DNA of 64,000 nucleotides from Paractinoplanes ferrugineus (GTDB lineage Bacteria > Actinomycetota > Actinomycetes > Mycobacteriales > Micromonosporaceae), in assembly GCF_016862195.1 (NCBI RefSeq), contig NZ_BOMM01000039.1:1-64000 (forward strand), read 5' to 3'. The notes under the pieces are model-generated. The model searched no databases, was not told the origin of the DNA, and saw only the letters and a list, made by a program, of their open reading frames with translations. Within the stretch, counting starts at the first letter, position 1, and each line of letters starts with the position of its first letter. Positions 26,184 to 33,620 of the stretch are shown piece by piece. The position numbers were made by a program, and so were the translations under genes.

Positions 26184-27442
26184 CGGCCGCGGTCTGTGTC
26201 GACGTCGGGTCCACGTACACCAAGGCCGCCCGCGTCGATCTCGCCTCGGGTGAGTTGACCGCGCGGGCCGAGGTTCCGACGACCTCCGCGAGCGATGTGC
26301 TGCACGGCCTCGACGAGGCGGTCGCGCTGGTCGGTGGTCCGTCTTCGCCGGTGTACGTCTGCAGCAGTGCCGGCGGGGGGCTGCGGCTCGCCGTCGTCGG
26401 GTACGAGTCGCTGGTCACCGCGGAGGCCGGGCACCGGGTCGGGCTGTCGGCCGGCGCCCAGGTGGTGCACGTCGCCGCCGGTCCGCTCGACGGTCCGGCC
26501 GTGGCCGCCCTGCGGTCGTCGCGCCCGGATGTGATCCTGCTGGTGGGCGGCACCGACGGCGGGGATGCGGCGGTGCTGCTGCACAACGCGAACCGGCTGG
26601 CCACGGCCCGGCTGCGGGTGCCGGTCGTGGTCGCCGGCAACGGCGACGCCGCCCCCGGCGCGGCGGCCGTGCTGTCCGCCCGGTCGGTGCCGGTGACGGT
26701 GACCGCGAACGTGCTCCCGAGGATCGGCGTCCTCGATCCGGGGCCGGCCCGCGCGGCCATCCGGGCGGTGTTCCTCTCGCACGTCATCGGGGGCAAGAGG
26801 CTGTCCCGGGGACGCCGGTTCGCGTCGCTGGTGCGGGCGGCCACCCCCGACGCCGTGCTCGCCGGGGTGGAGCTGCTCGCCGACCTGACCGGCGCCGGGG
26901 TCCTGGTCGTCGACGTCGGCGGGGCCACGACCGACGTCTACTCGGCGCTGCTGCCCGACGCCGAGGCCGAGAACGGGCCGCGCCGGGACGTCGCCGGCAC
27001 CCTGTGGCGGTCCCGGACGGTGGAGGGTGACCTGGGCGTCGCGGCCGGCGCGGCCGGCACGGTGGCCGCCGCCGCGGCCGAGAAGCTGGCGTTCGCGGAC
27101 CCCGGCGGCGGGCCGTCGGCGCGGCGGGACCGGGCCCTTGCCGCGGCGGCCGCGACGGTCGCGTTGCGGCGGCACGCCCGGGGGCACTCGCCGGGGCCGG
27201 GGCAACCCCGCACCGGCGGCCGGGATCTGCGCGATGTCCGCCTCGTGGTCGGCTCCGGCGGGGTGCTGCGCCACGGTGGTGGGCGTCAGGTCCTCGACGC
27301 AGTGCTCGGCGACACCGCCGGTGGCTGGGCCGCCCCGGTGCGGGCCCGCACGGTGGTCGACGAGCGTTACGTGCTGGCCGCGGCCGGGTTGTTGTCGATC
27401 GATCATCGTGACGCCGCGGCGCGCCTGGTGAACTCGCTGTAA
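26180..27442 (+). CDS. GlmL/MutL-type ASKHA ATPase, probable aminomutase reactivase
   Basis: 420 residues, ATG 26180 overlapping the kal stop. ASKHA-fold ATPase with the phosphate-1 loop VDVGSTYTKAARVDL, DVILLVGGTDGGDAAVLL and the phosphate-2 loop VLVVDVGGATTDVYS. This is the GlmL/MutL family found beside B12-dependent mutases such as glutamate mutase and ornithine aminomutase. It is thought to restore enzyme that carries inactivated cobalamin or to help assembly. Here it is the last gene of a six-gene coupled operon with kamDE, which supports that role for lysine 5,6-aminomutase. It is unrelated to the DNA repair MutL. Confidence 0.88.
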   Translation: MTAAVCVDVGSTYTKAARVDLASGELTARAEVPTTSASDVLHGLDEAVALVGGPSSPVYVCSSAGGGLRLAVVGYESLVTAEAGHRVGLSAGAQVVHVAAGPLDGPAVAALRSSRPDVILLVGGTDGGDAAVLLHNANRLATARLRVPVVVAGNGDAAPGAAAVLSARSVPVTVTANVLPRIGVLDPGPARAAIRAVFLSHVIGGKRLSRGRRFASLVRAATPDAVLAGVELLADLTGAGVLVVDVGGATTDVYSALLPDAEAENGPRRDVAGTLWRSRTVEGDLGVAAGAAGTVAAAAAEKLAFADPGGGPSARRDRALAAAAATVALRRHARGHSPGPGQPRTGGRDLRDVRLVVGSGGVLRHGGGRQVLDAVLGDTAGGWAAPVRARTVVDERYVLAAAGLLSIDHRDAAARLVNSL

Positions 27443-27505
27443 CTCGATCGGGTACGTCACATGACACGCCGAGGAACGCGACACGCCAGAGTGCGGGGGC
27501 GGTGG

Positions 27506-27536
27506 TTGACAGGCGGGCGGGGGCTGGACGTACCGT
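27506..27536 (+). promoter_or_regulatory. Housekeeping-type promoter in front of a geneless stretch
   Basis: TTGACA at 27506-27511 and TACCGT at 27531-27536, spacer 19 nt. A perfect -35 box is rare here. No credible protein gene follows until 27877. Confidence 0.5.
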
Positions 27537-27542
27537 CTTCAG

Positions 27543-27842
27543 GTCCTGAGCACGGCAAGCGATCGATGTCCTCTCGTTCCCTCCGCCAACTGGCCGCAGT
27601 CCTCGCAGGGGTCGCGCGTTCAGCCAGGTCCAGTCGGTGGGGGTCGGCGGGGCGGATGCGGACCGATCGCACCGTTCGGTGGGCGGAGGGTCGTGCCGGC
27701 GCCAGTAGACAACGGTTCGGCGGGGGCAGCCAGTCCTCGGCGGGTCGGTCCGAAGGCGTACGGGACCGTCCTGCGACCCACCGGCCGTGCCCGGGAGCAC
27801 GGAGAGCACCCGAAGGCGCGGCCGGATCACGGCCGCGCCTTC
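27543..27842 (+). ncRNA. Candidate structured RNA or leader, about 300 nt
   Basis: The stretch begins about 7 nt past the promoter at 27506-27536 and ends in a strong terminator hairpin. No reading frame in it has coding character. GCACGG at 27550-27555 can pair with CCGTGC at 27785-27790, closing a domain of some 230 nt. The same CCGTGC can instead pair with GCACGG at 27797-27802 through a 6-nt loop, so two exclusive folds are possible. A local hairpin GGTCC/GGACC lies inside the domain near 27750-27770. The length and closing stem recall 6S/Ms1-type RNAs; an attenuator before lnt is the alternative. The RNA family is not recognised. Confidence 0.35.
27812..27842 (+). terminator. Strong terminator before lnt
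   Basis: Perfect 13-bp stem (GAAGGCGCGGCCG and its complement) with the 5-nt loop GATCA, followed by TCTCGC. It lies 34 nt before the lnt start. Confidence 0.85.
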
Positions 27843-27876
27843 TCTCGCGCACCGTTCGCCCGGTAGCCTTCCGCGG

Positions 27877-29478
27877 GTGGAAATGACGCTCCGGCCACCG
27901 GCCGCGCCGCAGGTCAGCGCCGCGGCCGCGCCCGGCCCGCTCAGGCTGCGCCTGGCCGTGCCCCTCGCTGTGCTCGGCGGGCTGGCGCTGCTGCTGGCGT
28001 TGCCGCCCTACGACCTGTGGTGGCTGTCCCCGGCCGGGGTGGCGCTGGTCGCCGTCGCCACCCACCGCCGCCGGCTGCGGGCCGGTTTCGGGGTCGGCTT
28101 CGTCGCCGGGGTCGTGCTGTTCTTCCCGCTGCTCAACTGGACCAGTTTCGCCGCCGGGTGGCTGCCGTGGGCGCTGCTCGCCACCGCCGAGGCCACCTAT
28201 CTGGGGCTGACCGGCCTGGCCACCGCCTGGCTGTCGCCGCTGCTGGACCGGCGCCGGTTCCTGTGGCCGGTGCTGCTCGGGCTGCTGTGGGTGGCCCAGG
28301 AGGCGGCCCGGGACCGGGCCCCGTTCGGTGGTTTCCCGTGGGGGCGGCTCGCGTTCAGCCAGGGCGATGCCCCCGCGCTGCGGTTCGCCGCCTACGGCGG
28401 GGCCCCGCTCGTCACGTTCGCCGTGGCCGCCGCCGGCGGGTGCCTGGCGGCCCTGGTGTGGCAGCGGCCGTCCCGCGGCGCCCTCGGCCATCTGGTGGCC
28501 CTCGCCGCCCTGACGGTGGCGCCGGCCGCGCTGCCGCTGCCGGCGCCGGCCGGTCCCACCAAGGTCGTCGCGATCGTCCAGGGCAACGTGCCCCGCCTCG
28601 GCCTCGACTTCAACGCCCAGCGGCGGGCCGTGCTCGACAATCACGTCAAGGCCACCCTGGGTCTCGCCGGCGAGGTCGAGGCCGGCCGCCAGAAGCAGCC
28701 CGACCTGGTGATCTGGCCGGAGAACTCGAGCGACATCGACCCGCTGCAGAACCAGGACGCCGCCCAGGAGATCGCCGCGGCGGCCGCCGCGATCGGGGCC
28801 CCCATCCTGGTCGGGGCGGTGCTGCGCACCGACAACCCGGCCGACATCAAGAACGCCGGCATCCTGTGGAACCCGGGCACCGGCCCCGACCTCGCCCAGA
28901 CGTACGTCAAGCAGCATCCGGTGCCGTTCGCCGAGTACATGCCGCTGCGTTCGATCGCCCGTCTCGTCTCCGACAAGGTCGACCTGGTCCGGAACATGCT
29001 CGCGGGCGACCATCCGGGGGTGATCAGAACGTCGGCGCTGACCCTCGGGGACGTGATCTGCTTCGAGGTGGCCTACGACGGCATCGTCCGGGACACCGTC
29101 ACCGGCGGGGCGCAGATCCTGGCCGTGCAGACCAACAACGCCACCTTCAACGCCGCCGAGGCCCGCCAGCAGCTGGCCATGGTGCGCCTGCGGGCCGTCG
29201 AACACGGCCGGGAAGCCCTGATGGCGTCCACCGTCGGCGTGTCGGGATTTGTCGGGACGGCGGGGGACGTGCACGAGGAGAGCGGCTTCAACGAGGCATC
29301 GGTGATGGTGCGCGCAATGCGGCTCGACGGATCGCGTACGCTGGCCACTCGCTTGGGTGTTCGGCCCGAGATGGCGGCCGTGGCCCTGACGGCTGCCGCC
29401 CTGGCCTGGGCGTTCGTTCTGCGGCGCAACCGGCGGGCCGGTGTACACCTCGGGGAAGCGAAGGCGGAGGAACGGTGA
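27877..29478 (+). CDS. lnt: Apolipoprotein N-acyltransferase
   Basis: 533 residues from GTG 27877. TAGCCT ends 7 nt upstream (leaderless type); the in-frame ATG at 27883 is an alternative. Six to seven membrane helices fill about residues 20-215. A nitrilase-like periplasmic domain follows with the catalytic triad Glu in DLVIWPENSS (about 281), Lys in TYVKQHPVPFAEYMP (about 344) and Cys in DVICFEVAYDG (about 395). A last membrane helix and a basic tail close the protein. Lnt adds the third acyl chain to the N-terminal Cys of lipoproteins. It overlaps ppm1 by 4 nt. In mycobacteria these two functions lie in one fused or adjacent pair, which supports both names. Confidence 0.93.
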   Translation: MEMTLRPPAAPQVSAAAAPGPLRLRLAVPLAVLGGLALLLALPPYDLWWLSPAGVALVAVATHRRRLRAGFGVGFVAGVVLFFPLLNWTSFAAGWLPWALLATAEATYLGLTGLATAWLSPLLDRRRFLWPVLLGLLWVAQEAARDRAPFGGFPWGRLAFSQGDAPALRFAAYGGAPLVTFAVAAAGGCLAALVWQRPSRGALGHLVALAALTVAPAALPLPAPAGPTKVVAIVQGNVPRLGLDFNAQRRAVLDNHVKATLGLAGEVEAGRQKQPDLVIWPENSSDIDPLQNQDAAQEIAAAAAAIGAPILVGAVLRTDNPADIKNAGILWNPGTGPDLAQTYVKQHPVPFAEYMPLRSIARLVSDKVDLVRNMLAGDHPGVIRTSALTLGDVICFEVAYDGIVRDTVTGGAQILAVQTNNATFNAAEARQQLAMVRLRAVEHGREALMASTVGVSGFVGTAGDVHEESGFNEASVMVRAMRLDGSRTLATRLGVRPEMAAVALTAAALAWAFVLRRNRRAGVHLGEAKAEER

Positions 29479-30263
29479 GCGAGGCGGAAGGCTACCCGGG
29501 AGTTGGACGGGTCCTCGTGGTCATCCCGACGTACAACGAGGCGGACAACATCCGCAAGATCACCGGCCGCGTCCGCAGCGCGACGCCGGACGTCGACATC
29601 CTGATCGCCGACGACAATTCACCCGACGGCACCGGCACCATCGCCGACGAGCTGTCCACCGCCGACGACCACATCTTCGTGCTGCACCGGGCCGGCAAGG
29701 AAGGCCTCGGCGCCGCCTACAAGGCCGGTTTCGCGTGGGCCAAGAACAAGGGCTACGACGCGGTCGTCGAGATGGACGCGGACGGTTCGCACGCCCCCGA
29801 GGAACTGCCGAAGCTGCTCGACGCGCTGCGCGACACCGACGCCGTGCTCGGCACCCGCTACATCCCCGGCGGCAGCGTGCACAACTGGCCGATGCACCGG
29901 CTGCTGCTCTCCCGCGGCGGCAACATCTACATCCGCATGGCGCTCGGCATGCCGTTCCGGGACGCCACCGGCGGCTACCGTGCCTACCGGATGCCGGTCC
30001 TCGACGCGATCAACGTCGACACGGTCGCCTCCACCGGTTACTCGTTCCAGGTCGAGCTGGCCTGGCGGACGTACAAGAACGGCTTCCGGATGGCCGAGGT
30101 GCCGATCACGTTCACCGAGCGCGAACACGGCGTCAGCAAGATGAGCGGCAACATTTTCAAGGAACAGCTGCTCAGGGTCACCGTGTGGGGTCTGACCGCG
30201 CGCCGCGAGGCCCTGCTGAGCCGCTTCGGCCGGCGTCCGCGCCAGGGTTCCACCTGGCCGTGA
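29475..30263 (+). CDS. ppm1: Polyprenol monophosphomannose synthase
   Basis: 262 residues from GTG 29475 in the overlap GTGA, with GGCGGAGG 4 nt upstream. GT2 glycosyltransferase of the dolichol-phosphate-mannose synthase type: VVIPTYNEADNI, ILIADDNSPDGTG, VVEMDADGSHAPEELPKLL (DxD-type metal site), GTRYIPGGSVHNWP, and ATGGYRAYRMPVL. No C-terminal membrane part, as in actinobacterial Ppm1 D2. It transfers mannose from GDP-mannose to polyprenyl phosphate on the inner face of the membrane, supplying the donor for protein O-mannosylation and lipoglycans. Coupling with lnt suggests lipoprotein acylation and glycosylation are expressed together. Confidence 0.93.
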   Translation: MSEAEGYPGVGRVLVVIPTYNEADNIRKITGRVRSATPDVDILIADDNSPDGTGTIADELSTADDHIFVLHRAGKEGLGAAYKAGFAWAKNKGYDAVVEMDADGSHAPEELPKLLDALRDTDAVLGTRYIPGGSVHNWPMHRLLLSRGGNIYIRMALGMPFRDATGGYRAYRMPVLDAINVDTVASTGYSFQVELAWRTYKNGFRMAEVPITFTEREHGVSKMSGNIFKEQLLRVTVWGLTARREALLSRFGRRPRQGSTWP

Positions 30264-30318
30264 CCGAGCATCGGCGTGTCATGCTGGAATCCGTTCGCAT
30301 GACACCCGGGAGGTCCGC

Positions 30319-30840
30319 ATGCAGCGTCGAGGATTGGCCCTGCTGCCGGTGGGGCTCGCCGTGTTGTCGGTGGCCGAGGTGGTCGTCTTCCTGAGCGTGG
30401 CCCACGCCATCGGTTTCGGCTGGGCCGTGCTGGTGATGGCCGTCACCATGCTCGTCGGGATGAGCCTGCTGCGCCGCGAGGGCATCAAGGGCTGGCGGGG
30501 TTTCCAGGCCGCCGCCGCCGAGGGCCGCCCGCCGGGCGCGCAGGTGGCCAACTCGCTGGCCGGACTGGGCGCGGCCCTGCTGCTCGCCGTGCCCGGCTTC
30601 ATCACCGCCGTCATCGGCCTGGTCCTGCTGATCGGCCGCCCGTTCACCAAGCGGGCGATCGAGCGTTACACCGAGCGCCGGGTCGGCGCCGCCGTGGCCG
30701 GCGACCTGTTCGGCCCGCGCCGGGTCCGGGTGCGCCGCGGTGAGCCGGTCGTGGTCGCCGAGCACGACGAGACCCCGGTGCGCACCGCGCCGGTGGCCGC
30801 CATCGAGGGTGAAGTGATCGAGGGCGAAGTCCTGCGCTGA
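30319..30840 (+). CDS. fxsA: FxsA family membrane protein
   Basis: 173 residues, ATG 30319 with GGGAGG upstream. Three to four hydrophobic segments: LALLPVGLAVLSVAEVVVFL, GFGWAVLVMAVTMLVGMSLL, and GAALLLAVPGFITAVIGLVL with the FxsA hallmark L-L-x-x-P-G-F-x-T. Conserved LLRREGIKGWRGFQAAAAEG lies in the first loop. FxsA-type proteins are known from phage exclusion (F exclusion of T7) when overproduced, but their cell role is undefined. The C-terminal tail is charged (EGEVIEGEVLR). The gene ends 15 nt before a strong terminator shared with rbpA. Confidence 0.88.
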   Translation: MQRRGLALLPVGLAVLSVAEVVVFLSVAHAIGFGWAVLVMAVTMLVGMSLLRREGIKGWRGFQAAAAEGRPPGAQVANSLAGLGAALLLAVPGFITAVIGLVLLIGRPFTKRAIERYTERRVGAAVAGDLFGPRRVRVRRGEPVVVAEHDETPVRTAPVAAIEGEVIEGEVLR

Positions 30841-30855
30841 ACACCCCTGGACAGC

Positions 30856-30888
30856 ACGAAGGCCGACCCGAATCGGGTCGGCCTTCGT
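30856..30888. terminator. Bidirectional terminator between fxsA and rbpA
   Basis: Perfect 15-bp stem (ACGAAGGCCGACCCG with its complement) and a 3-nt loop AAT, followed by CGTTCGT. It lies between convergent genes. Confidence 0.9.
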
Positions 30889-30905
30889 CGTTCGTGCGGT
30901 GGGTC

Positions 30906-31244
30906 TCAGCGGCCCCGGCGGGTCCGGACTTCCTGCAGGCGCTCGTTGAGGATGTCCTCGAGCTCCGAGATCGACCGCCGCTCCAGGAGCATGTCCCAGT
31001 GCGTACGCGGCGGCTTCGCCTTCTTCTGCTCCGGCTCGTTACCGTCCACCAGGCGGGCGACGCTGCCGTCGAACTTGCACTCCCAGGTGGCGGGCACCTC
31101 GGCGTCGACGGCGAACGGCACCTCGAACTGGTGACCCTTGACGCAGAGGTATTCGCGGGTCTGCCGGGGAGCCAGCTCGGTGTTGCGGTCGGACTCGTAG
31201 CTGACTGCGCCAAGACGGCTTCCGCGCAGCATGCGTTCGCCCAT
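30906..31244 (-). CDS. rbpA: RNA polymerase-binding protein RbpA
   Basis: 112 residues from ATG 31244 with AGGGGA about 8 nt upstream. The sequence is diagnostic: MGERMLRGSRLGAVSYESDR, TREYLCVKGHQFEVPF, the second Cys in TWECKFDG (core zinc-ribbon-like fold), and the sigma-interacting helix PPRTHWDMLLERRSISELED. RbpA binds RNA polymerase and the principal sigma factors, stabilises open complexes and affects rifampicin sensitivity. It is restricted to actinobacteria. A SigR-type promoter stands just upstream, as known for rbpA in Streptomyces. Confidence 0.96.
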   Translation of the reverse strand: MGERMLRGSRLGAVSYESDRNTELAPRQTREYLCVKGHQFEVPFAVDAEVPATWECKFDGSVARLVDGNEPEQKKAKPPRTHWDMLLERRSISELEDILNERLQEVRTRRGR

Positions 31245-31286
31245 GATCGGCTTTCCCCTCGCTCGTGGTGCTGCTCTCGTCGGTGT

Positions 31287-31312
31287 AACGAAAGGGACGG
31301 CCGTGAGATTCC
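31287..31312 (-). promoter_or_regulatory. SigR-type promoter of rbpA
   Basis: On the minus strand GGAAT (31312-31308) and GTT (31289-31287) are separated by exactly 18 nt, the known consensus for the thiol-stress sigma factor SigR/SigH. The distance to the rbpA start gives a leader of about 35 nt. Confidence 0.75.
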
Positions 31313-31844
31313 ACGGTCGCCAAAGTCTCCGGCCCACCGTTGTGACGGCGGTGTTAACGCTACGAGCGTAACCGGCAACGGCCCTTACCGGTCACCGCCG
31401 TACCCCGCCGAAGTGGACCTTGGTCCACTTTACGGGGTTATGCCTGTTCTGCGGGTACTGCGACGTCGGTCACTCAACCGATTACCCAATAAAACCCAGC
31501 CACATTCCGCCGTACGCCTGGAATTATTCGTCCGCAGGTCGCCAGAACTGAGCATAGTTCAGCGCGCCTTCACCTACCGCCGCCCGCCTCGCCGGCCAGC
31601 CGGCCGGCGGGTTCGCGCCGCCGCCCCGGCCGCCCCGTGGCACCTGCGCAAACCCGCCACGGCCCGGCTCCAAGATCATCCGTCGGCACGACCGGTGGCC
31701 GGCGCCGGGCCTCCACCGGTCCCCGCGCGTCCTCGACCCCTGGCGCCGAGGCCACCGCCCGGCAGTCCGCGGCGCGGTCGGCGGTAGTGACAATTCGCAC
31801 TCCGCCGGTGCCGCGGATCCGGCGCCGCATCCTGCGGTCCGCAA
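31313..31844. other. Geneless stretch upstream of rbpA
   Basis: No frame looks coding. The part up to about 31520 is comparatively AT-rich and holds the palindrome at 31411-31430 and a weaker inverted repeat around 31353-31372 (GTTAACGCT facing AGCGTAAC). The part from 31570 to 31844 is GC-rich with no visible signal. Confidence 0.4.
31411..31430. promoter_or_regulatory. 20-bp inverted repeat, operator-like
   Basis: AAGTGGACC and GGTCCACTT, perfect 9-bp arms with 2-nt spacer TT. It is not next to any annotated gene start, about 170 nt upstream of rbpA. Confidence 0.45.
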
Positions 31845-33068
31845 TCACCCCGCCGCCAGCCGGTGGGTCAGCAGGCCGGCCATGGCGCGCACCCCGAGAC
31901 CGATCGCACGCTCGTCGGCGGCGAAGTCGAGGGTGTGCGGTGCGCCGTTCATCCCCGTCCCGGCATCCGCCACACCGAGATAGAACATCGCGCCCGGCGC
32001 CTCGTCGAGGAACAGGGCGAAATCCTCGCAGTTGTGCGGCCAGGACGCCCGGCCCCACAGGACGGACTCCGGTCCCAGCGCCGTGCTCAGGTAGTCCCCG
32101 GCGGCCGCGCTGAGATCGACCGAGTTGACCATGGCGGGGAACGGATCGCCGTAGGGATACTCGACGTGGCCGCCCGCCTGCGCCGCGAGCCGTTCGATAC
32201 GCAGGCGCAGCTCCGGGAAGAGCTCCTGCGGCCACACCTTCAGCATGAGGCCGGCGGCGGGCGGCGCCTCCGGCGTGTGCTCGCTCCACTGGACGACGCT
32301 CACCGACTCCTGGATCGAGGCGGCGATCCGCGGGTCCAGCACCGCGTGGAAGCGGGCGTGATAGTCGTCGACGCTCCGTGGGGGCTCGACCGTGTTGATC
32401 TTCGCCACCTCGGCCGCGACGGCGGCGAGCGCCGCGTCGTCCCCGCCCGGCAGCACGATCCGCAGGTTGTCGACCCCCGGCAGCCCGTACCCCGGGGACA
32501 CCGTGAGCGTCCCGGCCGGGAACGGGGCACAGTGCAGCGCATAGCTCTCGCGCGGAGCGAGCTTCTGCACCAGCCCGGTCGCCAGCATCGCGCGGGCACC
32601 CTGCAGGGGCTCCTCGGCCGGCTGGAAGACGAACGCCAACCGGCCCCGCACCCGGGTGGAGTCCCGGGCCAGGGTGCGGGCGACGCCGACCCCGATCGCG
32701 GTGTGCAGGTCGTGCCCGCACAGGTGGGCGACCTCGGGGACGCGCGAGGCGAACCCCTCGTCGAAGACCCGGCCCGACCGGGGGAAAGGCAGCGCGTTGT
32801 GGCGTACGTCGACGGCGTCCAGGTCCGCCCGGTACACCACCGTCGGGCCGTCCGCGGAACCGTCGAGCACCGCCAGCACGCCGTGCCCGCCGACACCGGT
32901 CGTCACCCGCAGCCCGGCGGCGCGCAACTGCTCCGCGACCAGACCCGCGGTCTGCCGCTCCGCCCCGGCCAGTTCGGGATGACGGTGGATCTCCCGGCGC
33001 AGCTCGATCAGTTCGTCGTCGATGGTCGTCACCGGTGCATACTGCCCACAATCGACGATCCCCCGCAT
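31845..33068 (-). CDS. M20 family amidohydrolase/peptidase
   Basis: 407 residues from ATG 33068; GTGs at 33071 and 33032 are alternatives and no start has a good ribosome site. Protein of the IAA-amino acid/hippurate hydrolase group (M20D): LIELRREIHRHPELAGAE, VVYRADLDAVDV, HLCGHDLHTAIGVGVAR (metal-binding His and Asp) and FVFQPAEEPLQGARAML (metal-bridging Glu pair). The lid domain lies about 180-290. HNCEDFALFLDEAPGAMFYLG holds the late metal Glu region. It likely removes an acyl group from an N-acyl amino acid or related amide. Substrate unknown. Confidence 0.88.
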   Translation of the reverse strand: MRGIVDCGQYAPVTTIDDELIELRREIHRHPELAGAERQTAGLVAEQLRAAGLRVTTGVGGHGVLAVLDGSADGPTVVYRADLDAVDVRHNALPFPRSGRVFDEGFASRVPEVAHLCGHDLHTAIGVGVARTLARDSTRVRGRLAFVFQPAEEPLQGARAMLATGLVQKLAPRESYALHCAPFPAGTLTVSPGYGLPGVDNLRIVLPGGDDAALAAVAAEVAKINTVEPPRSVDDYHARFHAVLDPRIAASIQESVSVVQWSEHTPEAPPAAGLMLKVWPQELFPELRLRIERLAAQAGGHVEYPYGDPFPAMVNSVDLSAAAGDYLSTALGPESVLWGRASWPHNCEDFALFLDEAPGAMFYLGVADAGTGMNGAPHTLDFAADERAIGLGVRAMAGLLTHRLAAG

Positions 33069-33090
33069 CACACTTACGCCCGCCGGTGGA

Positions 33091-33297
33091 TCAGCTGCGG
33101 CCGAGCATCTCGGCGGTCAGGACGGTGCCGCCCAGACCCCAGCCGCCCTCGGCGACCTCGTCGACCAGGACGAGGGTGGTGGCGCGGGCGCGTTCGCCGT
33201 ACACGTCGGCGTAGGCATCGGTGACGGCGTCGATGAGCTTCTTCTTCGACTCCGGGGTCAGGGTGTCGGCGGGCACTTTCAGGTTGGCGAACGGCAT
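33091..33297 (-). CDS. 4-oxalocrotonate tautomerase family enzyme
   Basis: 68 residues, ATG 33297. After Met removal the N-terminus is Pro (MPFANLKVPADTLTPESKKK), the catalytic base of the tautomerase superfamily. LIDAVTDAYADVYGERARAT and TLVLVDEVAEGGWGLGG match the beta-alpha-beta unit of short members. The length is typical of 4-OT monomers that form hexamers or dimers. Directly upstream lies a broken SDR gene and then an intact SDR gene in the same orientation, so it belongs to a small oxidoreductase group controlled perhaps by the TetR gene at 34467. Confidence 0.88.
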   Translation of the reverse strand: MPFANLKVPADTLTPESKKKLIDAVTDAYADVYGERARATTLVLVDEVAEGGWGLGGTVLTAEMLGRS

Positions 33298-33331
33298 GAC
33301 GGGTGTTCCTCTCGGGTGCGGTGACGCGGTT

Positions 33332-33620
33332 TCAGAGTGCGGCGTTCGGGGCCAGCAGATCCTCGATGCCGATGCGGTGGTAGAACTCGGCCCGGATGCG
33401 GTCGGCGACGGCGGCGACCACCTCGCTGCCGTCCCGGCTGGGATCGACGTGGGTGCGGTAGGGCCGCTCGCTCGCGGGCCGGCCGATGACGCGGACGATC
33501 TCGTCGGCGACCGCCGGGGCCTCGGCGTCCGGTGGGATCAGGCCGGCCAGGCGCGGGCCAGGGTGTGCGCGGTCAGCCGGCCGAAGCCGCTGGACGCGCC
33601 GGTGACCAGGACGACGGCCA
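33332..33620 (-). pseudogene. Internally deleted short-chain dehydrogenase gene
   Basis: From ATG 33620 the frame gives an SDR N-terminus, MAVVLVTGASSGFGRLTAHT, and stops at 33538 after 27 codons. In another frame the next bases encode an SDR-like C-terminus: IPPDAEAPAVADEIVRVIGR, then RAEFYHRIGIEDLLAPNAAL and a stop at 33334-33332. The middle of the enzyme (NAG and Ser-Tyr-Lys motifs, roughly 150-200 residues) is missing. This looks like one gene that lost its centre with a frame change at the joint. It starts directly behind the intact SDR gene. Confidence 0.75.

Noticed and set aside
27461..27886. A 141-codon frame in the stretch before lnt
   Set aside because: Arg/Ser-rich without conserved pattern and it runs through the terminator hairpin; not a gene.
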